IMG/VR virus record: IMGVR_UViG_3300045283_000399
Coordinates: 1 to 23,770 of that record
DNA length: 23,770 nucleotides
Source: a virus
Reading direction: 5' to 3' (one strand)
How positions within the stretch are numbered: the first letter of the stretch is position 1; each line of letters starts with the position of its first letter. The notes beneath the pieces were generated by a model. It was not told where the DNA came from and did no database searches. It saw only the letters and a list, made by a program, of their open reading frames with translations. Both the position numbers and the translations under genes were made by a program. This document shows positions 1 to 6,162 of this stretch, piece by piece.

Positions 1-191
1 TTGACTATTGTCGGTCACTGTGTCCACCGTCCAGTGGCAACCGCCCTCGCACGTGAAGTTCCACGCCTTGCCGTCATCCGTGATTGTGTCCAGGTACGTC
101 CTGTAATGACCACAGTCCGGGCATTGAACGGGGTGCGAGAACTCATTGCCGAGACCAGTGAATCGCGGGGCGCCCAGCCACGACCAGATCG
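1..191. repeat. Terminal direct repeat, copy 1 (circular overlap)
   Basis: Identical to 23580-23770 except at two positions (127 A versus G; 129 C versus T). The minus-strand reading frame that starts at 207 continues without interruption from position 1 into 23579. The repeat is therefore best read as the overlap of a circular or terminally redundant molecule, not as two genomic repeats. The unit length is about 23,579 bp. A true terminal repeat of a linear virion DNA is the alternative. Confidence 0.9.
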
Positions 192-207
192 ACGTGAGGA
201 TTGGCAT
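1..207 (-). CDS. Small zinc-ribbon protein, 5' part (gene crosses the circular join)
   Basis: This is the first 69 codons of a 111-residue protein; the remaining 42 codons lie at 23579-23451. The ATG at 207-205 overlaps the stop of the upstream gene as TGATG, which suggests translational coupling. A four-cysteine knuckle is visible: CPDC at residues 29-32 and CEGGC at about 53-57, followed by His, with 20 residues between the pairs. This is a typical zinc-ribbon spacing. The C-terminal part is acidic and helical. I do not recognise the family; a nucleic-acid-binding or structural zinc ribbon is the most that can be said. It is part of a minus-strand run of small genes with overlapping stops and starts. 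Residue 27 is Val in this copy and Ile in the repeated copy. Confidence 0.8.
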   Translation of the reverse strand, partial: MPILTSIWSWLGAPRFTGLGNEFSHPVQCPDCGHYRTYLDTITDDGKAWNFTCEGGCHWTVDTVTDNSQ

Positions 208-767
208 CAGAGGGGGTTGACCCGGCGTGCGATTCGTCGAGACCGCTCCAGACCCGCCGCAACCTCTTCGTCAGTGCAAGGCTCGATCGCCCGGCGAAGC
301 GGCCACGTATCCCGGTGGATGTCGTCGCCGCACGGGCACCGCGACAAAACCTCGGTGACGGTCGGGTCGGCCGGCGCCGTCCGTTCTGTTGGGTGAGGAT
401 TGCGGCCGCAGCCGTGACAAGGGGTGGTAACCCACTCCAGAGTCAAGACGTCAGTGTGAGTGCGCCTGTACTCGGCAACTTCCGCCGGGTCGTAGTCGTC
501 CAGGTTGATGCCGAGTTCGCACGCCCGAACGAAGCGCTCGCGAGAGTCCCCCATACCCCTCGCGATACGCTCCTCCTCCATCTCGGCGTCACGGGCAGCC
601 CGCTCAGGCTTGCGCACCATATCGCGTTCAACGGAGAACCAGAACGGTCCGACCTTGAAGAAGTCGATCCTGAATCCGTAGTAATCCTGGACGTAGTCGT
701 GGGCCAGCGCCCAGGTACGGTCCCAGTGAGCCTCGAATGCGCGTGGCGGATTTGGCTTCAGCGGCAT
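207..767 (-). CDS. Hypothetical protein with C-terminal zinc ribbon (186 aa)
   Basis: The frame is open from 1049, but I place the start at the ATG at 767. It is preceded by a GAGGA element about nine bases upstream, and the upstream part of the frame contains a strong hairpin (793-815) and a duplicated fragment of tnpB, so it is unlikely to be coding. The N-terminal half is rich in aromatic residues (HWDRTW, DYYGFRIDFFKVGPFWF). The middle is charged and helical. The C-terminal third has paired cysteines, CHGC at about 121-124 and CPC further on, then histidines, consistent with zinc binding. The stop overlaps the start of the next gene. Function unknown. The co-transcribed neighbours are also small zinc-ribbon-like proteins, which suggests an early, non-structural role. 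Confidence 0.7.
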   Translation of the reverse strand: MPLKPNPPRAFEAHWDRTWALAHDYVQDYYGFRIDFFKVGPFWFSVERDMVRKPERAARDAEMEEERIARGMGDSRERFVRACELGINLDDYDPAEVAEYRRTHTDVLTLEWVTTPCHGCGRNPHPTERTAPADPTVTEVLSRCPCGDDIHRDTWPLRRAIEPCTDEEVAAGLERSRRIARRVNPL

Positions 768-792
768 TTCACCTGTTCCTCTAAATTTGGGA

Positions 793-815
793 GAGGCCGG
801 CACGACGCCGGCCTC
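793..815 (-). terminator. Strong GC hairpin, possible terminator or attenuator
   Basis: Perfect 9-bp inverted repeat GAGGCCGGC / GCCGGCCTC around a 5-base loop. It lies between the stop at 1001 and the start at 767 on the minus strand, within a non-coding gap of about 230 bases. Neither side has a clean run of T, so it may attenuate transcription or stabilise an mRNA end instead of acting as a classical terminator. Confidence 0.5.
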
Positions 816-910
816 CTTTGGTTCGACCGCCCAGCGACGGGCCGCTCTCATGTGGTGGTTCTCTCCGGTACGGTGGCTGCGCTCTTGGGCTGTGGCACTC
901 ACGTCTGGCG

Positions 911-952
911 TGGCCCGGCGTCGGGTAGGCGCGGTATCGGTAGCGGACGATC
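911..952 (-). repeat. 42-bp exact copy of the tnpB 5' end
   Basis: Bases 911-952 are identical to 22626-22667, which encode the conserved TnpB N-terminus (IVRYRYRAYPTPG) on the same, minus, strand. Similarity stops abruptly on both sides. In this copy the frame is preceded by a stop and has no start codon, so it is not a gene. It looks like the scar of another, mostly deleted tnpB-type element, or a product of illegitimate recombination. Confidence 0.85.
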
Positions 953-1000
953 TTGCTTCAGCGAGCGGAGTCATCACCTCCTTGATCAGATCACGGTACT

Positions 1001-1225
1001 TCACCGAGGGCGGCCGTGATGCCAGTGTCGATCCAGCGTGACGTCGCATTCGTACGGCGCGCCGCCGTCCCGCCGTCGACCGTAGCGTTCGAGGTCCATC
1101 AGCGCCTCGTCGTACGTCGCGTATATGCGTTTGCCGGCGACCGGGCAGACCTCCGGCGGGCCGACCGCCGTCAGGTGCAGGCGGCCGGCGGTCTCGTTAT
1201 CGAGGAGGTCGCGGATCGCGGGCAT
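1001..1225 (-). CDS. Small Cys/His-rich protein (74 aa)
   Basis: Starts at an ATG that overlaps the upstream stop as TGATG, and ends at the stop at 1001. The sequence has one cysteine in CPVAGKRIY, a helical stretch (ATYDEALMDLERYG), then YEC and a HWHH cluster near the C-terminus. This resembles the common small phage proteins that fold a single zinc knuckle around a pattern C...K.Y...A...Y.C...WH. It is smaller than most recognised zinc-finger families, and the exact ligands are uncertain. Its function is unknown. It sits in the minus-strand early operon between a GYxLRRS-family protein and the gap that holds the tnpB fragment. Confidence 0.7.
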   Translation of the reverse strand: MPAIRDLLDNETAGRLHLTAVGPPEVCPVAGKRIYATYDEALMDLERYGRRRDGGAPYECDVTLDRHWHHGRPR

Positions 1226-1449
1226 CACGTCGCCAGCCAGCGCTCGACGTCGGCCAGGGTCAGAACCGGTATGCCGTCGATCAGCCCGTGGTGGGGCTGT
1301 CCGGTTCGTGGGTCGATGATGAAGTAGAGCCCGTGGCCCGCCGTCTGTGGATCGCGCGAGGTCGAGCGCCGAAGCCGATAGCCCCGTCGCGCCACCGCCC
1401 CCCGCAGGCGGAAGTCGCGGTGGGCGTCGTCGTCGAAGCGGGTGGTCAC
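1225..1449 (-). CDS. GYxLRRSxxRDP-family small protein, copy A (74 aa)
   Basis: GTG start at 1449, overlapping the upstream stop (GTGA); its own stop overlaps the next start. Key residues are RRGYRLRRSTSRDP at about 21-34 and LTLADVERWLAT at the C-terminus. The same two blocks occur in the protein encoded at 2065-2289 on the opposite strand, so the two are paralogues. From memory, small proteins with this architecture (basic N-terminal motif, then a C-terminal helix LxxVExWL) are common in actinobacterial genomes and phages and have no known biochemical function. The basic first half could contact nucleic acid; that is inference. Confidence 0.75.
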   Translation of the reverse strand: MTTRFDDDAHRDFRLRGAVARRGYRLRRSTSRDPQTAGHGLYFIIDPRTGQPHHGLIDGIPVLTLADVERWLAT

Positions 1450-1745
1450 GATGCCTCCAGGGGCAGGGCCGGGTTGATGCGGCTCGGACGAGTGGCCTCT
1501 GGGAGCCGGTGTTCGAGGACGGCAACCGCTTCGATGCGGCAGCGCTCACACCGACGGCGGACCGGGTCCGGCCGTTCCTGTCGCGGGAAGCATCGTCGGA
1601 CCTCGTGTCCGCACTCCAGCAGCCACACGCCCCAGATCGGTCCGGTGTAGCGCGTGAAGTCTCTGATCGGAGTCCCCTGGTAGCCGACCGTGGCCACGAA
1701 CTCTTTGACGATGCGGAGAGGCGGCGGGGCCGTCTTGGTGTCCAT
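1446..1745 (-). CDS. Small zinc-ribbon-like protein, leaderless start (99 aa)
   Basis: The ATG at 1745 falls exactly at the predicted transcription start of the promoter at 1752-1780, so the mRNA is probably leaderless and no ribosome binding site is needed. Possible metal ligands are CGHE at about residue 45, a Cys six residues later, and RRCERC at about 64-69, giving a C.H...C...C..C arrangement. The rest is basic and rich in Pro and Arg. The stop overlaps the GTG start of the next gene. Function unknown. It heads a run of coupled genes that continues across the circular join. Confidence 0.72.
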   Translation of the reverse strand: MDTKTAPPPLRIVKEFVATVGYQGTPIRDFTRYTGPIWGVWLLECGHEVRRCFPRQERPDPVRRRCERCRIEAVAVLEHRLPEATRPSRINPALPLEAS

Positions 1746-1751
1746 GTCCGT

Positions 1752-1780
1752 AGCTTAACCCTTAGCTAGCCAGATGTCAA
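1752..1780 (-). promoter_or_regulatory. Consensus promoter for the minus-strand early operon
   Basis: On the minus strand there is TTGACA (1780-1775), a 17-base spacer, and TAAGCT (1757-1752). The -35 box matches consensus at all six positions. With -7 at 1752, +1 falls on base 1745, which is the A of the ATG. It overlaps the 3' end of the upstream gene by a few bases. Confidence 0.75.
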
Positions 1781-1968
1781 GCCTCCTCCCCTCCGGTTAT
1801 CTCTCCGTGGCGTTCAGCCATCTCGGCCAATAGGTCGAAGACCGCCGGGTTGGTGCACCGCACAACCTGGCTCTTGGCCATGCGCCGGTCGAACTCCTCC
1901 GGCGTCTCCCCGCCCTCGGGAAAGAAGTAGGCCAGCGCTTGCGGCGAAAGGCGTTCCCACCAGGACAT
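1777..1968 (-). CDS. Small acidic helical protein (63 aa)
   Basis: ATG at 1968 with a clear ribosome binding site, GAGGAGG, about eight bases upstream. The protein is mostly acidic helix: a hydrophobic N-terminal part (SWWERLSPQALAYFFPEG), a segment with EEFDRRMAKSQ, and a C-terminal helix (AVFDLLAEMAERHGE). It has a single cysteine and no recognisable motif. Its stop lies within the -35 box of the next promoter. It is the promoter-proximal gene of the minus-strand block, opposite a divergent plus-strand gene at 2065. This position often holds regulators, but the sequence gives no direct support for a DNA-binding fold. Function unknown. Confidence 0.7.
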   Translation of the reverse strand: MSWWERLSPQALAYFFPEGGETPEEFDRRMAKSQVVRCTNPAVFDLLAEMAERHGEITGGEEA

Positions 1969-2064
1969 TCCTTGACCTCCTCAGCCTGACCGTGATCACT
2001 AACCGACCGCACCCGCCATAACTCGCCTGACCTCGTCGCCGATTGGGAGTGTAGCATACAAACC
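1969..2064. promoter_or_regulatory. Divergent promoter region between the two early operons
   Basis: On the plus strand a -10-like TAGCAT (2052-2057) places +1 at 2064, one base before the GTG at 2065; the -35 is poor. On the minus strand an extended -10 (TGC-TACACT, hexamer 2053-2048) would give a leader of about 70 bases carrying the GAGGAGG site of the 1968 gene. The two -10 boxes overlap, so the two directions would compete for polymerase. Confidence 0.5.
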
Positions 2065-2289
2065 GTGATGATGACGACCCAGGAACGACGAGAGGAGGCG
2101 CGAGTTCGGACGAGGGCGGCCCGCGAAGGGTACTCACTCCGACGGTCGCGCACGAGGGACCCCCGATCCCCCGATTTCGGTCGGTTCGAGGTCCTGCGGT
2201 TCGGGACCGACGAGCCGGTTTCGCCTCGCGGACTGACGTTGAAGGCGGTCGAACGCTGGCTGGACACGGCGGCCGAGGGTCACAGTTGA
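2065..2289 (+). CDS. GYxLRRSxxRDP-family small protein, copy B (74 aa)
   Basis: GTG at 2065, with in-frame ATG codons at 2068 and 2071. There is no ribosome binding site, but the start lies about one base downstream of the predicted transcription start. Key residues are REGYSLRRSRTRDPRSPDFG in the middle and LTLKAVERWLDT near the C-terminus, colinear with the protein encoded at 1225-1449 on the other strand. The N-terminus is basic and helical (QERREEARVRTRAA). It is the first gene of the plus-strand early operon ending in the replication protein. The two paralogues lie on either side of the divergent promoter. Function unknown; a small nucleic-acid-binding or adaptor role is possible. Confidence 0.75.
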   Translation: MMMTTQERREEARVRTRAAREGYSLRRSRTRDPRSPDFGRFEVLRFGTDEPVSPRGLTLKAVERWLDTAAEGHS

Positions 2290-2432
2290 TGCGGTGGGAG
2301 GATCGGTTCTCAGACGACATCGAGTATCGGATGCCGCTGTCGGCGCCGGAGCGGCCGGTGTACGACCTTGCCGACCTGGACCAGGTCGATGCGCTGCGAG
2401 CGTTGCCCTGGGAGGATGCGTCGGGCACTTAG
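2289..2432 (+). CDS. Small acidic protein (47 aa)
   Basis: The ATG overlaps the upstream stop as TGATG, and the frame ends with TAG at 2430-2432. The translation is acidic and rich in Trp, Asp and Leu (MRWEDRFSDDIEYRM, later VYDLADLDQVDALRALPW). Its coupling to the preceding gene and its plausible amino-acid use support it as a real gene despite its length. No family is recognised. About 120 bases follow before the next start; they contain the hairpin at 2496-2524. Confidence 0.6.
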   Translation: MRWEDRFSDDIEYRMPLSAPERPVYDLADLDQVDALRALPWEDASGT

Positions 2433-2495
2433 TACATCGACCACACCAATACGACGAGGCGCCCTCCTTGGTGCTATGGTGGCGGGACGAGTCCG

Positions 2496-2524
2496 CCGGG
2501 AAGAGGGCCGCCAAGCCCTCCCGG
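2496..2524 (+). terminator. Two-part hairpin ahead of a 27-aa leader gene, possible attenuator
   Basis: CCGGG (2496-2500) pairs with CCCGG (2520-2524) and AGGGC (2504-2508) pairs with GCCCT (2515-2519), with a three-base bulge and a 6-base loop. No T run follows. It lies between the 47-aa and 27-aa genes, upstream of the replication gene, so it could limit read-through or stabilise a processed mRNA. Confidence 0.4.
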
Positions 2525-2555
2525 AGTAATCGGGCTCACCGAGAAGGAGTCGCCG

Positions 2556-2639
2556 ATGAACTCGACCTTCACTCGCCCTGATGGGCATCATACAGCATCG
2601 CGGGACGCCGTGTACGTCGACCGGCCGTGTACGCGATGA
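2556..2639 (+). CDS. Very small protein or leader peptide (27 aa)
   Basis: ATG at 2556 with a good ribosome binding site (AAGGAG, about seven bases upstream). The stop at 2637-2639 overlaps the ATG of the next gene as ATGA. The translation begins MNSTFTRPDGHHTASRDAV. The strong initiation site, and the lack of one directly before the next gene, suggest that ribosomes load here and pass on to the next frame. It may be a leader peptide and not a functional protein. Confidence 0.5.
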   Translation: MNSTFTRPDGHHTASRDAVYVDRPCTR

Positions 2640-2881
2640 GACAGCGGGACGTCATCATTGCACCGCACCCCGACGGCTTCGTACTGATCTGGCCAGATTC
2701 CGGCAAGCGGATTCGGTTCCGATACGCCGACCGGGGCGACTGGCGCACGACGCCTTCGTTCACGACCAGGGCACGCGCCTGGCTCTATGCGAGGGGGCAG
2801 GGCTGGAGGGTCGTCAACGAGCAAGACGGCGACGACTTCTTCCGGTCCGATGTGCCGCTCGAAATTCGGAGCCGGCCATGA
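2636..2881 (+). CDS. Hypothetical protein (81 aa)
   Basis: Starts at the ATG coupled to the 27-aa frame; a GTG at 2627 is an in-frame alternative. The sequence alternates short beta-like segments and basic residues (DVIIAPHPDGFVLIWPDSGKR, FRYADRGDWRTTP), then a helix (TTRARAWLYARGQGW) and an acidic end. It may be a small single-domain alpha/beta protein. No family is recognised. Its stop overlaps the ATG of the next gene (ATGA), so it is translated as part of the early operon leading to the primase-polymerase. Confidence 0.65.
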   Translation: MRQRDVIIAPHPDGFVLIWPDSGKRIRFRYADRGDWRTTPSFTTRARAWLYARGQGWRVVNEQDGDDFFRSDVPLEIRSRP

Positions 2882-3093
2882 CTGAGCGGCACGGGCGCTG
2901 GAGGAATACCGGCTGGTTCGTCGGAGCGGATGATGTTAGTATCGACGGAACGTCCTCCGGAACGACGGCGATCAACCCGTTCCGAGGAACCGACCGCAAG
3001 TTGGTAGGAGAAGAAATGACCTCCGGTCTTCCGTTCCGCACGCCCTTTTGGACGTGTGGCGAGTATATCAGACCCGGACGCACTCGGTCGTGA
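2878..3093 (+). CDS. Hypothetical protein upstream of the replication gene (71 aa)
   Basis: The ATG at 2878 overlaps the previous stop, and the stop at 3091-3093 overlaps the GTG start of the primase-polymerase (GTGA). The sequence (MTERHGRWRNTGWFVGADDV at the start) has no recognisable motif. A second in-frame ATG at about 3016 has a better ribosome binding site (GGAGAAG) and would give a 25-residue peptide. The functional product may be only the short form, or the frame may mainly serve to couple translation into the next gene. Confidence 0.45.
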   Translation: MTERHGRWRNTGWFVGADDVSIDGTSSGTTAINPFRGTDRKLVGEEMTSGLPFRTPFWTCGEYIRPGRTRS

Positions 3094-5828
3094 AGCCCCG
3101 ACCCACCGCGCTGCCGGTCATCGCCAGGAACATCCCCGCCGATCTGAAGGCATGGCCGCAATGGGTCGTCTGGCGCTACGAGTGGGATGACGACCTGCGT
3201 GACAAGGTCACCCGCCAGCGGACCGGCGAGTGGACCAAACCGCCGCGATCGGTGCGGGGCGGCGGACTGGCGTCATCGACCGAGCCTCTGACCTGGGCGT
3301 CGTTCGACGACGTCGCGACAGCGTATGCCGGCGGGAGCTGGGACGGCGTCGGGTTCTGTCCACGAGAAGAGGACGGGTTCGTCTTCACCGACTGGGACGA
3401 CATGACGACGGACGAGGCGAGGTGGACGGGCGGCGTCGTTCAACTCGACTCATACACCGAACGATCACCCTCCGGCACCGGTTACCGTGTGATTCTTCGC
3501 GGTCGTCTGGTCGGCAAGGGGCGTACGAACCGCGCCAAGGGCGTCGAGATATACGACCGCGGTCACTACCTGACCATCACCGGACAACACGTAGAGGGCA
3601 CGCCCTGGACGATCGAGGCGCGGCCGGAACGAATCCTGGAGCTGCACGAGCTTCTGAGTGTCAAGCCGTCCGGGAACGGACATCGCCCCGAGGTCGAGAT
3701 CGAAATCGGCGACGACGAGGTGGTGCGTCGCGCTCGCGGGGAGCGATTCGACGCACTGTACGACAACGGCGACCTGAGCGAGAACAACGACGACCACTCG
3801 GCGGCGGATCAATCCCTGTGCAATCTGCTGGCCCGATACACGACCGACGCGGAACAGATCGATCGACTGTTTCGAAGCTCGGCGCTCAATCGCGAGAAGT
3901 GGGAAGCTCGACCAGGCTACCGTGAGGTCACGATCGAGAAGGCGATCGAATTCATGGTCGAGACTCGCGCCGCTGACGTTCAAAAGATCGCGTTGAAGGC
4001 CACGCTGAACAAGCAGGGCGCCGACGGCGAGTACAACGAGTACCGCATGGACAGGGACGGCACATACCTCACCCGAACGCCGGCCAAGGGTGATCCGTAC
4101 GAAGTCCAATTGGCCAACTTCGCGGCTCGCATCATACGTAAGACGGCGGCCGACGACGGTCTCGACCAACTGGAGCGCTATGACGTTCGGGTGTGGGCCG
4201 GAGGTCGGATCGGCAATCACGTGGTCAAGGCCAGCGAGTTCGAGGCCATGCGGTGGCCGCGAGACGTGGTCGGTCTGGATCTCTCGATCGCCGCTGGCCC
4301 CAGCGCTCGTGATCATGTGCGAGCGGCCATTGACGGCATCTCCGGCCATCCGGCCCACGCCACGATCTACACCCACGCGGGCTGGCGCAAGATCGGCGAT
4401 CGGTGGGTCTTCCTGCACGCTGACGGCGCGATCGGCGCCGAGGGCGTCGTCGCGAACATTGACGTCGAGCTGCCGGGACCTCTTCAGGCTTATGCGTTGC
4501 CGCCGCCGGCGGTCGGAGAGGATTTGAGGGCGGCGATTCGCGCGTCGCTCGGTCTCGTAGACGTGGGACCCGACACGGTCACGATCCCGCTGCTGGCTCA
4601 GGTCTACCGGGCGCCGCTGCGGCACGCCCACCTCGTCGTGCATGAGACGGGCCGAACGTCGTCTGGCAAGTCGGCTCTCGCCTGTGTGATGGTCGGCCAC
4701 TTCGCCCCTGGTCTCACGGAAGCGACCGCCGGCAACCTGTTTCGCTCGACGACGAATCACAACGAGTCCCTGCTGTTTCACGGCATGGATATGGTCGTCT
4801 TGCTGGACGAGTTCTCGCCGCGGGGGTCGGGGTTCAAGCGAGCGGAGATGAGGGCCGAGTTCGGGGCCTTGGTCAGAGCGGTGGCGGCGGGCACTGGTCG
4901 CGGGCGGTCCGATCGGACAGGGGAGGCGCGCGTTACCCGTCCGGCACGAGCGTCGATGCTCTCGACCGGCGAGGAGCTGGCCTCTGAATTGTCGGAGATG
5001 GCGCGCATCGTGGTGGTCACGGTCGAGCCTGGCAACGTCGACGGGATGGGGCTGGAGGGTCGGACCCTCTTCCCCAAGCTGACGGCGGCGCAGGCGGCGA
5101 GCGCGGACGGCGTGCTGGCCGGCGCCATGGCGGGGTATCTCAAATGGCTGGCGGCAGAGATGGAACACGTGCCCGCGCGCACGCGCGAACTGGTCAATGA
5201 ACTGCGCGCCAAGTTCGTCGGCGGCCACCAACAGACCGCGACCAGGGCGGCCGAGCTGATGGCCGGGATGACGACCTTCTGCCGGTTCGCGGTGGCCGCC
5301 GGTGCCATCACAGAGGAGGAGCTGATGGCGTGCACGGTCCGCGCTCAGGCGGCGCTCCAGGTGGTTGCCAGCGGGCAGCGGAGTATGCAGGTGGACACGG
5401 ACCCGGTCGCGGTCTTCGTCGAGCTGCTGCAATCCGCCATCGCCTCCGGCCGCGCCCACCTGGCCAGCCCGACCGGGGGTGTGCCGGAGGGGGTGCCGCC
5501 GCCGGCCTGCGGCTGGCGGCGAATCGACGGCGGCGTGACCTTCGGCGGCATCTCGTCGGGATCGACCTATCAGGCCCAGGGTGACCGCGTTGGTTGGGTG
5601 GACGGCGACGACCTCTTCCTCGACCCGGCGGCCTCCTACCGGGCCGCCCAGGGCATGGTGTCGGCGGGGGAGAACGGAATTTCGGTCCAGCCCAAAACCC
5701 TGGGAAAGCGGCTGGCCTCGGCCGGGGCGCTCCGATCCGATTCGGGTCGGAACACGACCAAGAGGACGATCGAAGGTTCCCGAAAACGGGCGTGGTGTCT
5801 GCGGCTCGATTTTGTTTTCGAAAAATGA
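3090..5828 (+). CDS. Primase-polymerase/helicase fusion replication protein (912 aa)
   Basis: GTG start coupled to the previous stop. The N-terminus resembles the PrimPol domain of phage NrS-1 DNA polymerase: QWVVWRYE (24-31), ASSTEPLTW (61-69), the metal-binding DxD in FVFTDWDD (Asp101, Asp103), SPSGTG at 126-131, and VEIYDRGHYLTITG. The usual motif-II His after SGxG appears to be Arg133 (GYRVIL), which is odd. Next comes a linker typical of these primases (HSAADQSLCNLLARY ... IDRLFRSSALNREKW). The C-terminal half is a DUF927-like helicase with Walker A GRTSSGKS (about 520-527) and Walker B VVLLDEF (about 568-574). The protein would prime, possibly copy and unwind DNA, acting as a one-protein replisome core like P4 alpha. 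Possible origin repeats follow immediately downstream. Confidence 0.88.
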   Translation: MKPRPTALPVIARNIPADLKAWPQWVVWRYEWDDDLRDKVTRQRTGEWTKPPRSVRGGGLASSTEPLTWASFDDVATAYAGGSWDGVGFCPREEDGFVFTDWDDMTTDEARWTGGVVQLDSYTERSPSGTGYRVILRGRLVGKGRTNRAKGVEIYDRGHYLTITGQHVEGTPWTIEARPERILELHELLSVKPSGNGHRPEVEIEIGDDEVVRRARGERFDALYDNGDLSENNDDHSAADQSLCNLLARYTTDAEQIDRLFRSSALNREKWEARPGYREVTIEKAIEFMVETRAADVQKIALKATLNKQGADGEYNEYRMDRDGTYLTRTPAKGDPYEVQLANFAARIIRKTAADDGLDQLERYDVRVWAGGRIGNHVVKASEFEAMRWPRDVVGLDLSIAAGPSARDHVRAAIDGISGHPAHATIYTHAGWRKIGDRWVFLHADGAIGAEGVVANIDVELPGPLQAYALPPPAVGEDLRAAIRASLGLVDVGPDTVTIPLLAQVYRAPLRHAHLVVHETGRTSSGKSALACVMVGHFAPGLTEATAGNLFRSTTNHNESLLFHGMDMVVLLDEFSPRGSGFKRAEMRAEFGALVRAVAAGTGRGRSDRTGEARVTRPARASMLSTGEELASELSEMARIVVVTVEPGNVDGMGLEGRTLFPKLTAAQAASADGVLAGAMAGYLKWLAAEMEHVPARTRELVNELRAKFVGGHQQTATRAAELMAGMTTFCRFAVAAGAITEEELMACTVRAQAALQVVASGQRSMQVDTDPVAVFVELLQSAIASGRAHLASPTGGVPEGVPPPACGWRRIDGGVTFGGISSGSTYQAQGDRVGWVDGDDLFLDPAASYRAAQGMVSAGENGISVQPKTLGKRLASAGALRSDSGRNTTKRTIEGSRKRAWCLRLDFVFEK

Positions 5829-6036
5829 AAAAAAACAATCGGGCAATCGGGGCGTCAAAATCCGGAATCGGGGTAGGCTTTTCGAATACGAATTTGCCTG
5901 ATTGTCCCGATTGTCCCGATTGTCCCGATTATAGAAGTGTAGGTGTGTAGGAGTGTAGTGGTGCTTGGAAAAACGGAGATTCGCGTCAAAGTAAGGGTCT
6001 CTACCCCGTAAGACCGGGCAATCGGGGCATCGGGGC
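5829..6036. repeat. Iteron-like repeats, putative replication origin
   Basis: Three head-to-tail copies of the 9-mer GATTGTCCC lie at 5900-5926, with a partial fourth to 5930. Related inverted motifs (CAATCGGGCAATCGGGG at 5836-5852; GGGCAATCGGGG from 6016) flank them on both sides. The region begins with an A-rich tract at the end of the replication gene and is visibly less GC-rich than its surroundings. Three GTGTAG-type words lie at about 5936-5958. Position and structure fit an iteron origin recognised by the upstream replication protein; binding is inferred. Confidence 0.55.
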
Positions 6037-6162
6037 ACCCCAGGCTGTGAGGCAAGGGCTCTGGAGTATTTTCGGCAATTGTTTGGAGAAAATAAAATGA
6101 CGGAATTCAAGGTGGCGGCCGAATGGTCGCCAATATCGGAGGAGGGCCTGATGACGTCTGGA

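Noticed and set aside
1-396. Plus-strand open frame starting at base 1
   Set aside because: It is antisense to the zinc-ribbon gene that reads through the circular join and overlaps its partner at 207-767.
207-767. Possible divergent capsid protein
   Set aside because: At 186 residues it is too short for an HK97-fold capsid protein, is encoded on the early minus strand, and has zinc-ribbon cysteines.
768-1049. Upstream extension of the 186-aa gene
   Set aside because: This part contains the 42-bp tnpB fragment out of frame and a 9-bp hairpin, and the translation is low-complexity. A ribosome binding site lies before the ATG at 767.
5900-5930. Tandem 9-mers as a CRISPR array
   Set aside because: The units are 9 bases long with no spacers and no cas genes nearby, so iterons or simple tandem repeats are the better reading.
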